Assembly: GCF_004959855.1 (NCBI RefSeq)
Contig: NZ_SPNT01000007.1
Location: 186,001 to 250,000, forward strand
Direction of reading: 5' to 3'
From: Nitratireductor sp. XY-223
GTDB taxonomy: Bacteria; Pseudomonadota; Alphaproteobacteria; Rhizobiales; Rhizobiaceae
DNA: 64,000 nt
Part shown: piece by piece, positions 16,661 through 25,749 of the stretch
Layout of the letters: each line of letters starts with the position of its first letter
How positions within the stretch are numbered: position 1 is the first letter of the stretch
The notes under the pieces: generated by a model
What the model was told of the DNA's origin: nothing
Seen by the model: the letters and a program-made list of their open reading frames with translations, nothing else
Databases searched by the model: none
Program-made: the position numbers and the translations under genes

Positions 16661-17536
16661 TCACTTGCGACGGTCTATCCGGCGGCCGAGGCTGACGATG
16701 ATCGACTGGCACAGGACAAGCGCCGGCACCTGCGAACGGAAATGCCCGAGGCGGGCTTCCTTGACGTAGAGCACCCGTTCGGCCAGCGGCACAACCGGGC
16801 TCAGCTCGTTGTCGGTGATGGCCAGCACCCGCCTGCCGCTCGCGGCCGCGGATCTTGCGATTTCGACGGTTTCGGGCGTGTAGTCGTCGAAGGTGATCGC
16901 CAGGAGGATGTCGTTGTCGGCGATCGACGCGATCTGCTCATTGCGCATCGCACCCAGATTGTCGATCAGGTGCACGCGCTTTCCGACGTTGGAAAAGCCG
17001 TAGAACGAGTAGGCGCCGATGCCGTAGGCGCCCCGCGCCGCGGCGATATGGACCGCGTCGGAGCGGATCAGCGCGTCGACGAATGCCTCGAGCTCGGTAT
17101 TGTCGATATCGTCGCGAAGGCGCAGCAGCGACTCGACCGCCGTCTGCACAAAAGTACCGAAGACGATGCGCGGCTGCTCAAGGTCGAGACCGCCATCCTC
17201 GTCCAGATTGCCGTATTCGCCGAGTGCCTTGATGCGGTCCGCGTAGGTCATGCGCGGTCCGACAAGCCTTTGCCGGAAAACATCCTGCAACTCGGCGAAA
17301 CCGGAAAACCCCAGTTCCTTGGCGAAGCGGGTGATGTTCGCCGGCGGCACCCCGGCCATCTTCGACAGGCCGACAATGTTGTAGATGGCGACATCCTCTG
17401 GATTGTTGAGAAAGAACTGGGCGACCTGGTTGAGCCGCTTGCTCAGGCTCCCCTGCCGTTCGACCAGCGCCTCGACGAGGCTTGCATAGTCCTCGATCCG
17501 CGCAACCGCCTGTTCCCCGTTCTTCTTCTTCGGCAT
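16661..17536 (-). CDS. RpiR/MurR family transcriptional regulator (HTH plus SIS domain)
   Basis: This protein of about 291 aa has an N-terminal RpiR helix-turn-helix (IVGLSKMAGVPPANITRFAKELG near residues 45-68). A SIS sugar-phosphate-binding domain follows (residues about 120-260), containing GYSFYGFSN-like and ITDNELSP segments. The track start at 17596 includes out-of-family residues; ATG 17536 has GGGGAA upstream and starts MPKKKNG. It is 16 bp after the SDR gene, so they are co-transcribed. It likely senses a sugar phosphate or acid and controls the operon starting at 16522. Confidence 0.9.
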   Translation of the reverse strand: MPKKKNGEQAVARIEDYASLVEALVERQGSLSKRLNQVAQFFLNNPEDVAIYNIVGLSKMAGVPPANITRFAKELGFSGFAELQDVFRQRLVGPRMTYADRIKALGEYGNLDEDGGLDLEQPRIVFGTFVQTAVESLLRLRDDIDNTELEAFVDALIRSDAVHIAAARGAYGIGAYSFYGFSNVGKRVHLIDNLGAMRNEQIASIADNDILLAITFDDYTPETVEIARSAAASGRRVLAITDNELSPVVPLAERVLYVKEARLGHFRSQVPALVLCQSIIVSLGRRIDRRK

Positions 17537-17552
17537 CGCGTTCCCCAAGGAT

Positions 17553-18341
17553 CTAAGACTGGGCCGGAGCCCCGACCACCGCCTGTTCCATGTCAACCAG
17601 CGCGCCGGTCGTCAGTCCGGCGCTGTCGCTCAACAGGAAAACGGCCAGGCGCGCCACCTCGTCCGATTGCAGGAGACGCCCGAGAGGCAGGTTTCGCGCC
17701 GCGGCGGCCAGCCATTCGTCGCCCTTGCCGAGGATGCTCGCCTGCATTTCGCGCTCGGCGGGCGTCTCGCACCAACCCACATTGATGCCGTTCACGCGTA
17801 TGCGGTCTGACAGATGCGCATTGGCCGCGTTGCGCGTCAGCGTGGCCAGCGCGCCCTTCGTGGACGCGTAAATGGCAAGGTCGGGTGCGCCGCAATGGGC
17901 GTTCATCGACAGGATATTGAGGATCGCCCCGGCGGATTTCCGCCGCAGCATGTCGTTGATCGCACCCTGCATGAGGAAAAACGGGGCCCGCGCATTGACC
18001 GCATAGAGGCGGTCCCAGGTCTCGACATTTCCGTCGGTGAGCGCCGCGCGGTCGGTGAGGCCCGCGGCATTGACCAGGCAATCAACCCGCCCGAAGCGCG
18101 CAAGCGCTGCGTCAATGACCCCAGCCGGTGCATCGGGTTCGCCGAGATCCGAAACATGAAATTCAACCTGATGCCCCCGCGCCGCCAGTTCACGGGCGAT
18201 GTCCCGGCCGGCGGATTCGTTTCGGTCGGTCAGAAACAGGGCTTGCGCACCGCACATGGCGGCCGCGTTCGCCACCTCTGCCCCAAGGCCCTGCGCGGCG
18301 CCGGTGATGACAACAGTCTTGCCGTCCAGATCGATCTTCAC
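17553..18341 (-). CDS. SDR family oxidoreductase
   Basis: This protein of about 262 aa has VVITGAAQGLG, VNAAG, catalytic Ser (LNILSMNAH) and YASTK, all classical SDR features. The chosen start is GTG 18341 behind an excellent GGGAGGAG ribosome site; the track start 12 codons upstream lacks this support. It heads a two-gene unit with the RpiR regulator and is divergent from the second LacI gene. The product probably oxidises a sugar or hydroxy acid. Confidence 0.88.
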   Translation of the reverse strand: MKIDLDGKTVVITGAAQGLGAEVANAAAMCGAQALFLTDRNESAGRDIARELAARGHQVEFHVSDLGEPDAPAGVIDAALARFGRVDCLVNAAGLTDRAALTDGNVETWDRLYAVNARAPFFLMQGAINDMLRRKSAGAILNILSMNAHCGAPDLAIYASTKGALATLTRNAANAHLSDRIRVNGINVGWCETPAEREMQASILGKGDEWLAAAARNLPLGRLLQSDEVARLAVFLLSDSAGLTTGALVDMEQAVVGAPAQS

Positions 18342-18555
18342 ACGCTCCTCCCATGCCGGCAGGACGCCGACATGCATCGGGTGAGCGGGACACGAAAGCC
18401 CCGGTCACGAGATACAAAAGGCTAGTCGCGGGCGGCGGCAAAAGCAAACCGGCGGCTGTGCCGGGAACCGGAGCCGAACGCATCCGTTGCGAAAAACGCC
18501 CGGTTTGATCTATCGTCTGACAACGGAATCAGGACCACCGCACGGACATTCGAAG
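18342..18555. other. Divergent intergenic region, SDR / LacI genes
   Basis: This 214-bp gap must hold the promoters for the divergent SDR-RpiR unit and the LacI gene. I see no convincing -35/-10 pair, operator palindrome, RNA gene or ORF here, apart from the SDR ribosome site GGGAGGAG next to the GTG. Confidence 0.4.
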
Positions 18556-19587
18556 ATGCCGAAACCCGAGCAGGAAAAACACAATCCGACCGTTCAGGAT
18601 GTCGCGCGGGCGGCCAATGTGTCGACCGCAACGGTGAGCCGCGCCCTTTCGGCGCCGGAGCGCGTTTCGGAAAAGGCCCGCGAGCGAGTCGCCGAGGCGG
18701 TCCGGCAGACCGGCTACGTCATCAACCACGCCGCGCGAAACCTGCGGCGCCAGGAGACCGGCACCATTGTCGCACTGGTCCCGGATATCGGAAACTCCCA
18801 TTTCTCGAACATCCTGAAGGGGATCGAAACGGTCTGCGCCGATCAGGACATCAAGGTGCTGATCGCCGATACCCGCAAGCCATCCATGTCGCGGTCCAAG
18901 CTGCAGGGCTATTTCAGCCAGAACAATTTCGACGGCATCGTCATCCTTGACGGGGACATCTCCATCTCGGAGATGCGCGCGGCGAACCTTGCCCTGCCGC
19001 CGGTCGTCACCGCCGGCGAGTGGAGCGACGACCCGACTGTTCCGATCTCCATCGTCGACAACCTGATGGGCGCCGGCCTCGCCGTTTCGCACCTGCTTGA
19101 ACTCGGGCACCGCGAGATCGGCCACGTGACCGGCCTGCTGACCCACAAGCCCGGCCGCGACCGGCTGGAAGGGTTTCAGAACGTGCTGGCGCGGGCCGAT
19201 ATCGATCCGGCAGGGGCCTGGGTGTTCACCGGCGACTATTCGCTGGAAACGGGCAAGAACGCCGCAGAGGCGTGGCTGAAACTGCGCGACCGGCCGAGCG
19301 CGGTGTTCTGCGCCAGCGACCGCAGCGCTTTCGGCTTCATTTCGACGTTGCACGAAGCCGGGGTGACGGTGCCCGACGACGTTTCGGTGGTCGGCTTCGA
19401 CGACATCGACATTGCCGCGCATTTCGTGCCGGCCCTCACCACGGTGCACCAGCCGCGCCGCGCGGTCGGCTCCTGCGCCGCGCGCCACCTTCTCGAGCTG
19501 ATCGAAGGCAACCAGCCGGACCTGGACATTGCGCCGCTCGATCCCTGGCTGGAGGTCCGTAAAAGCACCGCGCCGCCCGCCGGTTAG
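18556..19587 (+). CDS. LacI family transcriptional regulator
   Basis: This protein of about 343 aa has the LacI HTH (VQDVARAANVSTATVSRALS, residues 13-32) and hinge (VSEKARERV). A type I periplasmic-binding-like effector domain follows, ending with FDDIDIAAHFVPALTTVHQPR, a typical LacI/PurR C-terminal pattern. ATG 18556 gives the correct family N terminus; the track start 23 codons earlier does not. It stands alone, convergent with the deoxy-sugar operon. It likely represses a sugar operon in this window, perhaps the 34099-19627 unit or its divergent SDR neighbour. Confidence 0.9.
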   Translation: MPKPEQEKHNPTVQDVARAANVSTATVSRALSAPERVSEKARERVAEAVRQTGYVINHAARNLRRQETGTIVALVPDIGNSHFSNILKGIETVCADQDIKVLIADTRKPSMSRSKLQGYFSQNNFDGIVILDGDISISEMRAANLALPPVVTAGEWSDDPTVPISIVDNLMGAGLAVSHLLELGHREIGHVTGLLTHKPGRDRLEGFQNVLARADIDPAGAWVFTGDYSLETGKNAAEAWLKLRDRPSAVFCASDRSAFGFISTLHEAGVTVPDDVSVVGFDDIDIAAHFVPALTTVHQPRRAVGSCAARHLLELIEGNQPDLDIAPLDPWLEVRKSTAPPAG

Positions 19588-19626
19588 AGCGGGCAGACCG
19601 GCAGGTCACCAATTCTTCCGGCCGGG

Positions 19627-20472
19627 CTAGGCGACCTTGTAGACCCGCCTGGCGTTTTCCCCGGCAATGCGGGCGGCCTCGTCCTCGGACAGGCCATCCA
19701 GGATCTTGCGGGTGACCGTGAGCCAGTCAGGCAACCCGTTGGCCAGGTTCACGACCGGCCAGTCGCTGCCCCACACGATGCGGTCTGCGCCAAAGGTCGC
19801 GAGGACATGATCCACATAGGGCCTGATCGTGTCGAGCGAGGCTTCGCCCGGCGCGCAATAGGCAAGGATCCCGGAAAGCTTGCAGGTCACGTTGGGCAGC
19901 GCGCCGAGCTTGGAGATGTGGGCGCGCCACGGATCGAGCCCCGCGCCGGCAATATCCGGCACGCCGCAATGGTTGAGCACGAGGCTCGTGTTGTCGCAGG
20001 CTTTTGCCAGCTCAAGGGCGATGGGCAACTGGGAGGCCAGAAAGCACATATCGAATACAAGATCGCGCCTGCCGATTTCACGGACGTTGCGACGGAAGCT
20101 CTCCGACTGAGACAATTCATCGGGCATCACGTGAAGAATGCGGCGAAAGCCGACGACATTGAGGTCACCGCACTCATCGAGCCAGGCTTCGTAGCCCTCG
20201 TCGGTCTCCGGCCGGCAGGAAGCGATCAGTCCGACGATGCGGCTTGACGGCTGCTTGGCACGCTCGGCGACAAATCGGGCTTCCGCCTGATAGTCCGCAT
20301 CATCGACACCGGTTTCCATGAAGATGGTCGCGCCGACACTCCCTTCGGCAAGTTCCTGATAGACTTCGAGCGGAAATGCATTGTCCGCTAGAGCAGGAAT
20401 GCCTGCGGTCCAGCCGTAACCGGCCACATCCGGATAAACGAGATGCTGATGTGTGTCGACAAGCGGTGTCAT
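19627..20472 (-). CDS. Amidohydrolase family protein, probable sugar lactonase (L-fuconolactonase-like)
   Basis: This protein of about 281 aa belongs to the amidohydrolase-2 TIM-barrel family. It has the metal-binding N-terminal HQH (VDTHQHLVYP), a central LNHCG with His, and GSDWPV near the C terminus supplying the catalytic Asp. L-fuconolactonases and 2-pyrone-dicarboxylate hydrolases are of this family. Next to a keto-deoxy-fuconate-type hydrolase and a mutarotase, a 1,4- or 1,5-lactone of a deoxy-aldonic acid is the likely substrate. ATG 20472 has GGGAGGA; the track start is 7 codons too long. It is the last gene of the operon. Confidence 0.85.
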   Translation of the reverse strand: MTPLVDTHQHLVYPDVAGYGWTAGIPALADNAFPLEVYQELAEGSVGATIFMETGVDDADYQAEARFVAERAKQPSSRIVGLIASCRPETDEGYEAWLDECGDLNVVGFRRILHVMPDELSQSESFRRNVREIGRRDLVFDMCFLASQLPIALELAKACDNTSLVLNHCGVPDIAGAGLDPWRAHISKLGALPNVTCKLSGILAYCAPGEASLDTIRPYVDHVLATFGADRIVWGSDWPVVNLANGLPDWLTVTRKILDGLSEDEAARIAGENARRVYKVA

Positions 20473-20499
20473 TGCGTTCCTCCCTAGAGCCAAAAGCGC

Positions 20500-21345
20500 C
20501 TATTTGTCGTTGACGCACTCCTGCCTTTGCGTGCCAAGCCCTTCAATGCCGAGTTCGACGACGTCGCCGGCTTTCAGATAGGTTGGTGGCTTGAGGCCCA
20601 TTCCGACACCGGGCGGCGTTCCGGTGGAAATCACATCGCCGGGATGAAGGCTCATGAACCGGCTAAGGTAAGACACGACATGGGCAACGCCGTAGACCAT
20701 CGTGCGGGTCGACCCGTTCTGCCTGGTATCGCCGTTGACGGTCAGCCACATGGCGAGATCCTGCGGGTCGGCAATTTCGTCGCGGGTCACGAGCCACGGG
20801 CCGATCGGCCCGAAATTGTCGCAGGACTTGCCCTTGGTCCACTGGCCGGCGCGCTCGATCTGATAGGCCCGCTCCGACACGTCGTTGGTCAGGCAATAGC
20901 CGGCTACATAATCGAGTGCATCGACCTCGGAGACATGTTTTGCATGGCTGCCGATGACGACGGCGAGCTCCACCTCCCAGTCGGTCTTTTCGGAGCCGCG
21001 CGGGATGTGGATCGGATCGTTCGGTCCGCAGATCGCGCTCGTCGCCTTCATGAAGATCACCGGTTCGGGCGGCACGTCCATGCCGGCCTCCTCGGCATGG
21101 TCCGCATAGTTGAGCCCGATGCAGATGAACTTGCCGGTTCCCGCGACGCAGGGTCCGAGCCGACCCGGCGCGTCGACGGCCGGCAACGTCGCCGTATCGA
21201 GCCCGCGCAAGCGCGCCAGGCCGGTATCGGAAAGCGTCTCGCCGGCGATATCGTCCACGGCCGAGGACAGATCACGCACAACACCGTGAGCGTCCAGCAG
21301 GCCGGGTTTTTCCCGGCCGGTTTCTCCAAATCTCAAAAGCTTCAC
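20500..21345 (-). CDS. Fumarylacetoacetate hydrolase family protein, probable 2,4-diketo-3-deoxy-L-fuconate hydrolase
   Basis: This 281-aa FAH-family protein has IGLNYADHAEE, the metal-binding DWEVELAVVIG and MSLHPGDVISTGTPPGVG, closely resembling the diketo-deoxy-fuconate hydrolases of non-phosphorylative L-fucose/L-rhamnose pathways. Those cleave the diketo acid to pyruvate and lactate. The start is GTG at 21345 behind AGGAGA. It is directly downstream of the SDR that would form the diketo acid, which supports the assignment. Ureidoglycolate lyase-type annotation is an alternative but fits the context less well. Confidence 0.85.
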   Translation of the reverse strand: MKLLRFGETGREKPGLLDAHGVVRDLSSAVDDIAGETLSDTGLARLRGLDTATLPAVDAPGRLGPCVAGTGKFICIGLNYADHAEEAGMDVPPEPVIFMKATSAICGPNDPIHIPRGSEKTDWEVELAVVIGSHAKHVSEVDALDYVAGYCLTNDVSERAYQIERAGQWTKGKSCDNFGPIGPWLVTRDEIADPQDLAMWLTVNGDTRQNGSTRTMVYGVAHVVSYLSRFMSLHPGDVISTGTPPGVGMGLKPPTYLKAGDVVELGIEGLGTQRQECVNDK

Positions 21346-21357
21346 TTTGTTCTCCTG

Positions 21358-22095
21358 TCAGACATTCGCCCAGCCACCGTCAATGACATGTGCCACGCCG
21401 GAGGTATAGGCGGATTCGTCAGAAGCAAGATAGACCGCCAGCGCGGCAATCTCCTCGGCCAACCCGATTCGGCCCATGGGCTGGCGCGCCACGAAGTCTG
21501 ACCTTGCCTTGTCATAGTCGCCGGTGTCGCGAAGGCGCTGCTCCAGCGACGGGGATTCCACCGTTCCCGGGCAGATCGCGTTGCAGCGGATATTGCTGCC
21601 GATGAAGTCGGCGGCGACCGACTTGGTCAGGCCGATGACCGCCGCCTTCGAGGCGCCATAGACGAAGCGATTGGGAGCGGCGATAACCGACGAGGCCACC
21701 GACGACATGTTGATGATGGAGCCGCCGCCATTTTCCAGCATGTCCGGCAGGAAACGCCGGATCATGCGGTACATGGCCTTGACGTTCAGATCGAACGAGA
21801 AGTCCCAATCATCCTCGTCGCAGTCGAGGATGGTTCCGTTGGCGACATAGCCGGCGCAGTTGAAAAGAACGTCCGGCGGGCCGGTTTTTTCGGCCGCCTG
21901 GTTGATGGATTGGGGATCGCGTACATCGAGCCGAAAGGCCTCGAGACCTTCGGCCTTCAATGCGGACAGGGCCTCTTCGTTGATGTCGGTGGCAAAAACA
22001 CGCGCGCCTTCGGTCTGCATAGCCAGCGCGGAGGCCCGTCCGATCCCCTGCCCCGCGGCCGTAACCAGTGCGGTCTTTCCGTCAAGTCTTCCCAT
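21358..22095 (-). CDS. SDR family oxidoreductase, probable 2-keto-3-deoxy-L-fuconate dehydrogenase
   Basis: This 245-aa SDR has TAAGQGIGRA, NCAGY, MSSVAS and YGASK. The TAAGQGIG loop and overall pattern resemble the DHRS6/2-keto-3-deoxy-L-fuconate dehydrogenase group. It would oxidise C4 of the keto-deoxy acid to a 2,4-diketo acid using NAD, for cleavage by the FAH-family hydrolase encoded 12 bp downstream. Context and sequence agree; the sugar stereochemistry is not proven. Confidence 0.85.
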   Translation of the reverse strand: MGRLDGKTALVTAAGQGIGRASALAMQTEGARVFATDINEEALSALKAEGLEAFRLDVRDPQSINQAAEKTGPPDVLFNCAGYVANGTILDCDEDDWDFSFDLNVKAMYRMIRRFLPDMLENGGGSIINMSSVASSVIAAPNRFVYGASKAAVIGLTKSVAADFIGSNIRCNAICPGTVESPSLEQRLRDTGDYDKARSDFVARQPMGRIGLAEEIAALAVYLASDESAYTSGVAHVIDGGWANV

Positions 22096-22104
22096 AAGCC
22101 CTCG

Positions 22105-23295
22105 CTAAACCGGTAAACAGGCCGGACCAATCGGCTCAAAACTCTTGTAGGTCAGAATGAATTCCGTGTGGCCGAGTGCCTCGGATTTCGTCTTTTCTCC
22201 CGAAGCGACGCCCAGGACAAGGTCGAATATGAGCGAACCCACGTCGTCGAGGCTCGCCTCGCCGGTCAGGATCCTGCCGGCATTCACGTCCATGTCCTCG
22301 CTCAGCCGCTCGTACATGGCCGGATTCGCGGCAATCTTGATAACCGGGGCAAGCGCCGATCCGACGACGGAGCCGCGTCCGGTCACGAACAGCGTGAGAT
22401 GCGCGCCGGAGGCCATCATCTCGACGATCTCGGCATTGTCGGAAATATTGGGGAAACCGAAGCGCACGTCGCCGTCCGGAACGATATCCATCAGATAGAG
22501 CCCGCCCCGGGGTGGCAGGTCGCCCGGTTTTATCAGACCCGATATCGGCGAACTGCCGGACTTGGCGTAGGCGCCCATCGATTTTTCCTCGATCGTCGAC
22601 AGGCCGCCGTCCGCATTGCCGGCGGCAAAGCTGCCATAGCCGAGCTCGGCGTAGTAGCGTGCCGCCTTGTGCACCGACCGGCGCAGTTCGTCCGCGAGTT
22701 CCGGGGTCGCGGCCCGGTCGGCCATGATCTCCTCGCAGCCGATCAGTTCGCCGGTTTCCTCGAATATACAGGTCGCGCCCTCGTGAACGAGCCGGTCGAA
22801 AGCACGCCCGACGGCCGGATTGCCCGATATGCCGCTGGTTCCGTCCGAACCGCCGCAGACGGTGGCGACGACAAGATCGCCGATGTCCATCGGCACGCGC
22901 TCTGCGCCTTCCAGGTCTTCAAGGGCCTGCGCGACCCATTCCCGGCCCTTTTCGATGGTTGCGCGCGTGCCGCCCTCGCGCTGGATGACCAGCGTGGACA
23001 CCGGCCGGCCGCTTTGCGAAATCGTCTTTTCAAGCTGGTAGCGATTGAAGCTCTCGCAGCCGAGCGACACGAGCAGAACCGCGCCCACATTGGGATGGGT
23101 GCACAGCCGTTCCATCATGTTCTGTGCGTATTCGTTGGGAAAACAGCCAGGAAAACCGATCAGATGCGCCTGTTCGAGGTGGGGATAGGCGATTTCCCGG
23201 GCGACATGGTGGGCGCATTCCACAAGATATGCGACCGCCACGACATTGCGGATCCCCTTGCGGCCATCGGCACGTTGAAAACCTGAAAACGTCAT
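22105..23295 (-). CDS. UxaA-type sugar-acid dehydratase, large (C-terminal) subunit
   Basis: This 396-aa protein matches the catalytic domain of the altronate/galactarate dehydratase family: GFQRADGRKGIRN at the start, the Cys-containing SLGCESFNR, TVCGGSDGTSG, and EETGELIGCEE. In the fused enzymes this domain follows a SAF domain. Here the SAF part is a separate gene upstream, joined by a 4-bp ATGA overlap. The likely reaction is iron-dependent dehydration of an aldonic or aldaric acid to a 2-keto-3-deoxy acid. Confidence 0.9.
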   Translation of the reverse strand: MTFSGFQRADGRKGIRNVVAVAYLVECAHHVAREIAYPHLEQAHLIGFPGCFPNEYAQNMMERLCTHPNVGAVLLVSLGCESFNRYQLEKTISQSGRPVSTLVIQREGGTRATIEKGREWVAQALEDLEGAERVPMDIGDLVVATVCGGSDGTSGISGNPAVGRAFDRLVHEGATCIFEETGELIGCEEIMADRAATPELADELRRSVHKAARYYAELGYGSFAAGNADGGLSTIEEKSMGAYAKSGSSPISGLIKPGDLPPRGGLYLMDIVPDGDVRFGFPNISDNAEIVEMMASGAHLTLFVTGRGSVVGSALAPVIKIAANPAMYERLSEDMDVNAGRILTGEASLDDVGSLIFDLVLGVASGEKTKSEALGHTEFILTYKSFEPIGPACLPV

Positions 23296-23654
23296 CGGTC
23301 TTCTCCATTGCTTTCCCGCTCATTGTCCGCGCGCGCCGCGTCAAGGGAATGGGTGGGCGTGTAATCGCTCCTGATATTGTGCAGGTGAACATGGTCGCCG
23401 ACGGCGATATCGGCCGTCGCGGAGCCGATCGGAACACCGTATTTCAGGACCTTTTCGCCCGCTCCGATGGGGAGGAGTGCGATCTTGTGGCCCATGCCGA
23501 TGCGTATGTCGGTGACAATCGCATGGCCGCTGACCAGGAGCGTCTCACCGGCCGATATCGCCTCCCTGGCTACGGCCACATTGTCGCGCGGAGACAGGAT
23601 GAGCAGCCTGCTATCCGTTTTCAGCCGATCCGTAACCGTTTCAATCCTGCCCAT
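23292..23654 (-). CDS. UxaA-type dehydratase, small SAF-domain subunit
   Basis: This protein of about 120 aa corresponds to the N-terminal SAF domain of altronate/galactarate dehydratases (LSPRDNVAVAREAISAGETL and GHKIALLPI). The track start at 23714 overlaps the upstream gene extensively; ATG 23654, 4 bp after the enolase-family stop, gives the normal domain start. It has no clear ribosome site, as expected for a coupled gene. It forms a complex with the large subunit encoded next. Confidence 0.88.
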   Translation of the reverse strand: MGRIETVTDRLKTDSRLLILSPRDNVAVAREAISAGETLLVSGHAIVTDIRIGMGHKIALLPIGAGEKVLKYGVPIGSATADIAVGDHVHLHNIRSDYTPTHSLDAARADNERESNGEDR

Positions 23655-23658
23655 TCGT

Positions 23659-24771
23659 CTACAGCCGTGCAATCGTGCAATTGTCGATAAAGTCCCAGTC
23701 AAGCGCAACGCCAAGGCCGGGTTCCGTCGGCATGCGCGCCATTCCGTCCTCGACCGGCAGCGGCTCGGCCAACCCGAATTCGAACTGCGGGATCGGCCAC
23801 AGCAACTCGAAATAGCTGTTGTTGCGCACCGCGCCGCACAGATGCAGATTGACCATTTCCAGCGGGTGGAAAATCGTCGTGTGCAGTTCGCAGTTCATGT
23901 GAAAGGCCTCGGCGAGGCGCGCCGTTTTCAGGGCGCCGGTGATACCGCCGGTCCAGGACACGTCGGCGCGCACCGCGTCGACCACGCGCGAGGAGATGCA
24001 CTCGGCCACGGAATAAGGATGCTTGGCGATGACTTCCGTTCCCACCACCGGCAGGTCGAGACGACGCGTCAGTTCCCGCAGGGCACTGAAATTCTCGTCC
24101 GGCAGGGGTTCTTCGAGCCAGAGATAGCCGAGCGCTTCCAGCTCGCGGCCGAACCGGACTGCCTCCTCGAGCGTATAAGCCGCCACCGGATCGGACATCA
24201 GCGCGAATCCGGGTCCGACCGCCTCCCGGACCGCCCGGTGTATCTCGATGTCCTCCTCGAGCGAACGTCCGGGCGGATGGATCTTGTAGGCACGCAAGCC
24301 GGCATCGCGAACGGTGCGCGCCTCTTCCTGATAGGCGGCGGCATCGGCAAGCACCAGGGACGAGGCATAGACCGGGATTTCGCCGCGCGCGCCGCCGATA
24401 TAGCGCCACAGCGGCTGCTCGGCCGCCATCGATCCCAGCAGCCAGAGGCAGCAGTCGAGGGGACCGTAAAGGTAGATCGGCAGATGGTGCCACCAGCGGT
24501 CGGCCGTGCGCCAGTCATGCCACATGGCCTCGCGATCCAGGGCGTTTCGCCCGGTCACGAACGGCCGCAGGGACGCGGCGGCCAGATGACCGGAACCCAG
24601 CGCCGAGCGCCCGGCAAAGCCGAACATGGACGCGGAAGGCCCTTCATCCGTTTTCACGGTGAATACCAGGAATTCCAGCCCCTCATGGGCAATGCCGTCA
24701 CGCGTGGCCTCACGCGCGATGACTGCCTGCTCGAAACGACAACAGCGGAGGTCGAGGCCGGTGATCCTCAT
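23659..24771 (-). CDS. Enolase-superfamily acid-sugar dehydratase (K-x-H type)
   Basis: This protein of about 370 aa belongs to the mandelate racemase/muconate lactonizing enzyme family. It has the second-strand motif YKIH (Lys-x-His), metal ligands in SDPV, EEPL and GTEV, and Asp/His in ADVSWTGG and CELHTT. The track ORF extends 150 residues too far upstream; ATG 24771, 2 bp after the RraA stop, begins MRITGLDLR, a normal capping-domain start. Replacement of the second Lys by His is typical of dehydratases rather than racemases. Substrate unknown; an aldonate is likely. Confidence 0.87.
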   Translation of the reverse strand: MRITGLDLRCCRFEQAVIAREATRDGIAHEGLEFLVFTVKTDEGPSASMFGFAGRSALGSGHLAAASLRPFVTGRNALDREAMWHDWRTADRWWHHLPIYLYGPLDCCLWLLGSMAAEQPLWRYIGGARGEIPVYASSLVLADAAAYQEEARTVRDAGLRAYKIHPPGRSLEEDIEIHRAVREAVGPGFALMSDPVAAYTLEEAVRFGRELEALGYLWLEEPLPDENFSALRELTRRLDLPVVGTEVIAKHPYSVAECISSRVVDAVRADVSWTGGITGALKTARLAEAFHMNCELHTTIFHPLEMVNLHLCGAVRNNSYFELLWPIPQFEFGLAEPLPVEDGMARMPTEPGLGVALDWDFIDNCTIARL

Positions 24772-24773
24772 GG

Positions 24774-25424
24774 TCAGAACTTCCCGTGGCGCAGATAGGC
24801 CTGCTGGGGATCGACACCGTCGAGGATTGCCTTCCTGACGAGGTTTTCCGTCTGCATCGCTTCGACGGACTGTTCGAGGACTTCGTCCAGATGCTCGACC
24901 GGTATGCGCACCATGCCGTCCCGGTCGCCATGCAGCCAGTCGCCGGGGCGGATGAGCACATCGTCGAACATGATCTCCACATCGATGGCCTTCGGCAGCC
25001 AGGTGCCGACGATGTCGCGCGGCGTGTGGTGCGTGCGCCAACAGGGGAAGCCGAGCTTCAGAATGAAATTGGCGTCGCGCTGCGCACCGTCCAGGACGCA
25101 GCCGAGAACGCCCTTCCCGTGCAGGGTTTCGGCCGACAATTCGCCCATTTGCGCGACCAGATGGGTGTTCGGCTGTGCCGTCCAGATGTGACCGGTTCTG
25201 CATTTCGACAGCAAACCGGTCCACGCCAGCAGGGTTTCATGCGGGTCCGCGGTGTCGTCCATCCTTCCTTCGATGGTGAAGGCGGGACCGCACAGCGTCA
25301 TCTCGGGCTGCAGCGGCGCAATGCGCGGCGGCAGCGTGAAATTGCGCAGCCCGTTCGCCCGCATCACGTCATGGATGACGCCGGTATAGCACTGCCTGTA
25401 TTTTTCGATGCGCGGGTCAGTCAT
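24774..25424 (-). CDS. RraA family protein (probable 4-hydroxy-2-oxo-acid aldolase)
   Basis: This 216-aa protein of the RraA/HMG-aldolase fold has GKGVLGCVLDGAQRDANF, containing the Arg-Asp of the active site, and MFDDVLIRPGDWLHGDRDG. Catalytic members cleave 4-hydroxy-4-methyl-2-oxoglutarate or decarboxylate oxaloacetate; others bind RNase E. Within a sugar-acid operon, retro-aldol cleavage of a keto-deoxy acid is the likely role. It overlaps the mutarotase stop by 8 bp. Confidence 0.85.
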   Translation of the reverse strand: MTDPRIEKYRQCYTGVIHDVMRANGLRNFTLPPRIAPLQPEMTLCGPAFTIEGRMDDTADPHETLLAWTGLLSKCRTGHIWTAQPNTHLVAQMGELSAETLHGKGVLGCVLDGAQRDANFILKLGFPCWRTHHTPRDIVGTWLPKAIDVEIMFDDVLIRPGDWLHGDRDGMVRIPVEHLDEVLEQSVEAMQTENLVRKAILDGVDPQQAYLRHGKF

Positions 25425-25746
25425 GATGGAACACTTCCTCCATCATCGCCCACCATTCACCGTCCTTGCGCGTCTCCAGCGGCACCTGGCACGGCATGCA
25501 CACGTCCCACCATTCCTGGGTCTTCGGATCGGCTGCCATGCGCGCGGCATCGGCCTCGAAATCGCTTCCGGTATATTCCCAGTAGCCGAACAGCAGGTTT
25601 TCCGGCTCCTTCAGGAATATCGAATAGTTGGTGATGTTGCATTCGCTGATCTTTGCGAGGATTTCCGGCCAGACGGCAGCATGAAGGCGCTTGTACTCGT
25701 CGATCCGGTCGGCGTTCAATCCGATGACCATTCCCATTCTCTGCAT
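25417..25746 (-). CDS. L-rhamnose mutarotase family protein
   Basis: This 109-aa protein has the family length and motifs: RIDEYKRLHAAVWPEI with the catalytic His near residue 21, and the aromatic segment FGYWEYTG. It interconverts alpha and beta anomers of L-rhamnose or L-fucose before oxidation. The ATG is preceded by GGAGG. It supports assignment of the operon to a 6-deoxy sugar. It lies 3 bp from the enolase-family gene upstream. Confidence 0.9.
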   Translation of the reverse strand: MQRMGMVIGLNADRIDEYKRLHAAVWPEILAKISECNITNYSIFLKEPENLLFGYWEYTGSDFEADAARMAADPKTQEWWDVCMPCQVPLETRKDGEWWAMMEEVFHHD

Positions 25747-25749
25747 CGT

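Noticed and set aside
23659-25224. A 521-aa enolase-family fusion
   Set aside because: The N-terminal 150 residues are the shadow of the RraA gene; ATG 24771 gives the normal enolase-family length.
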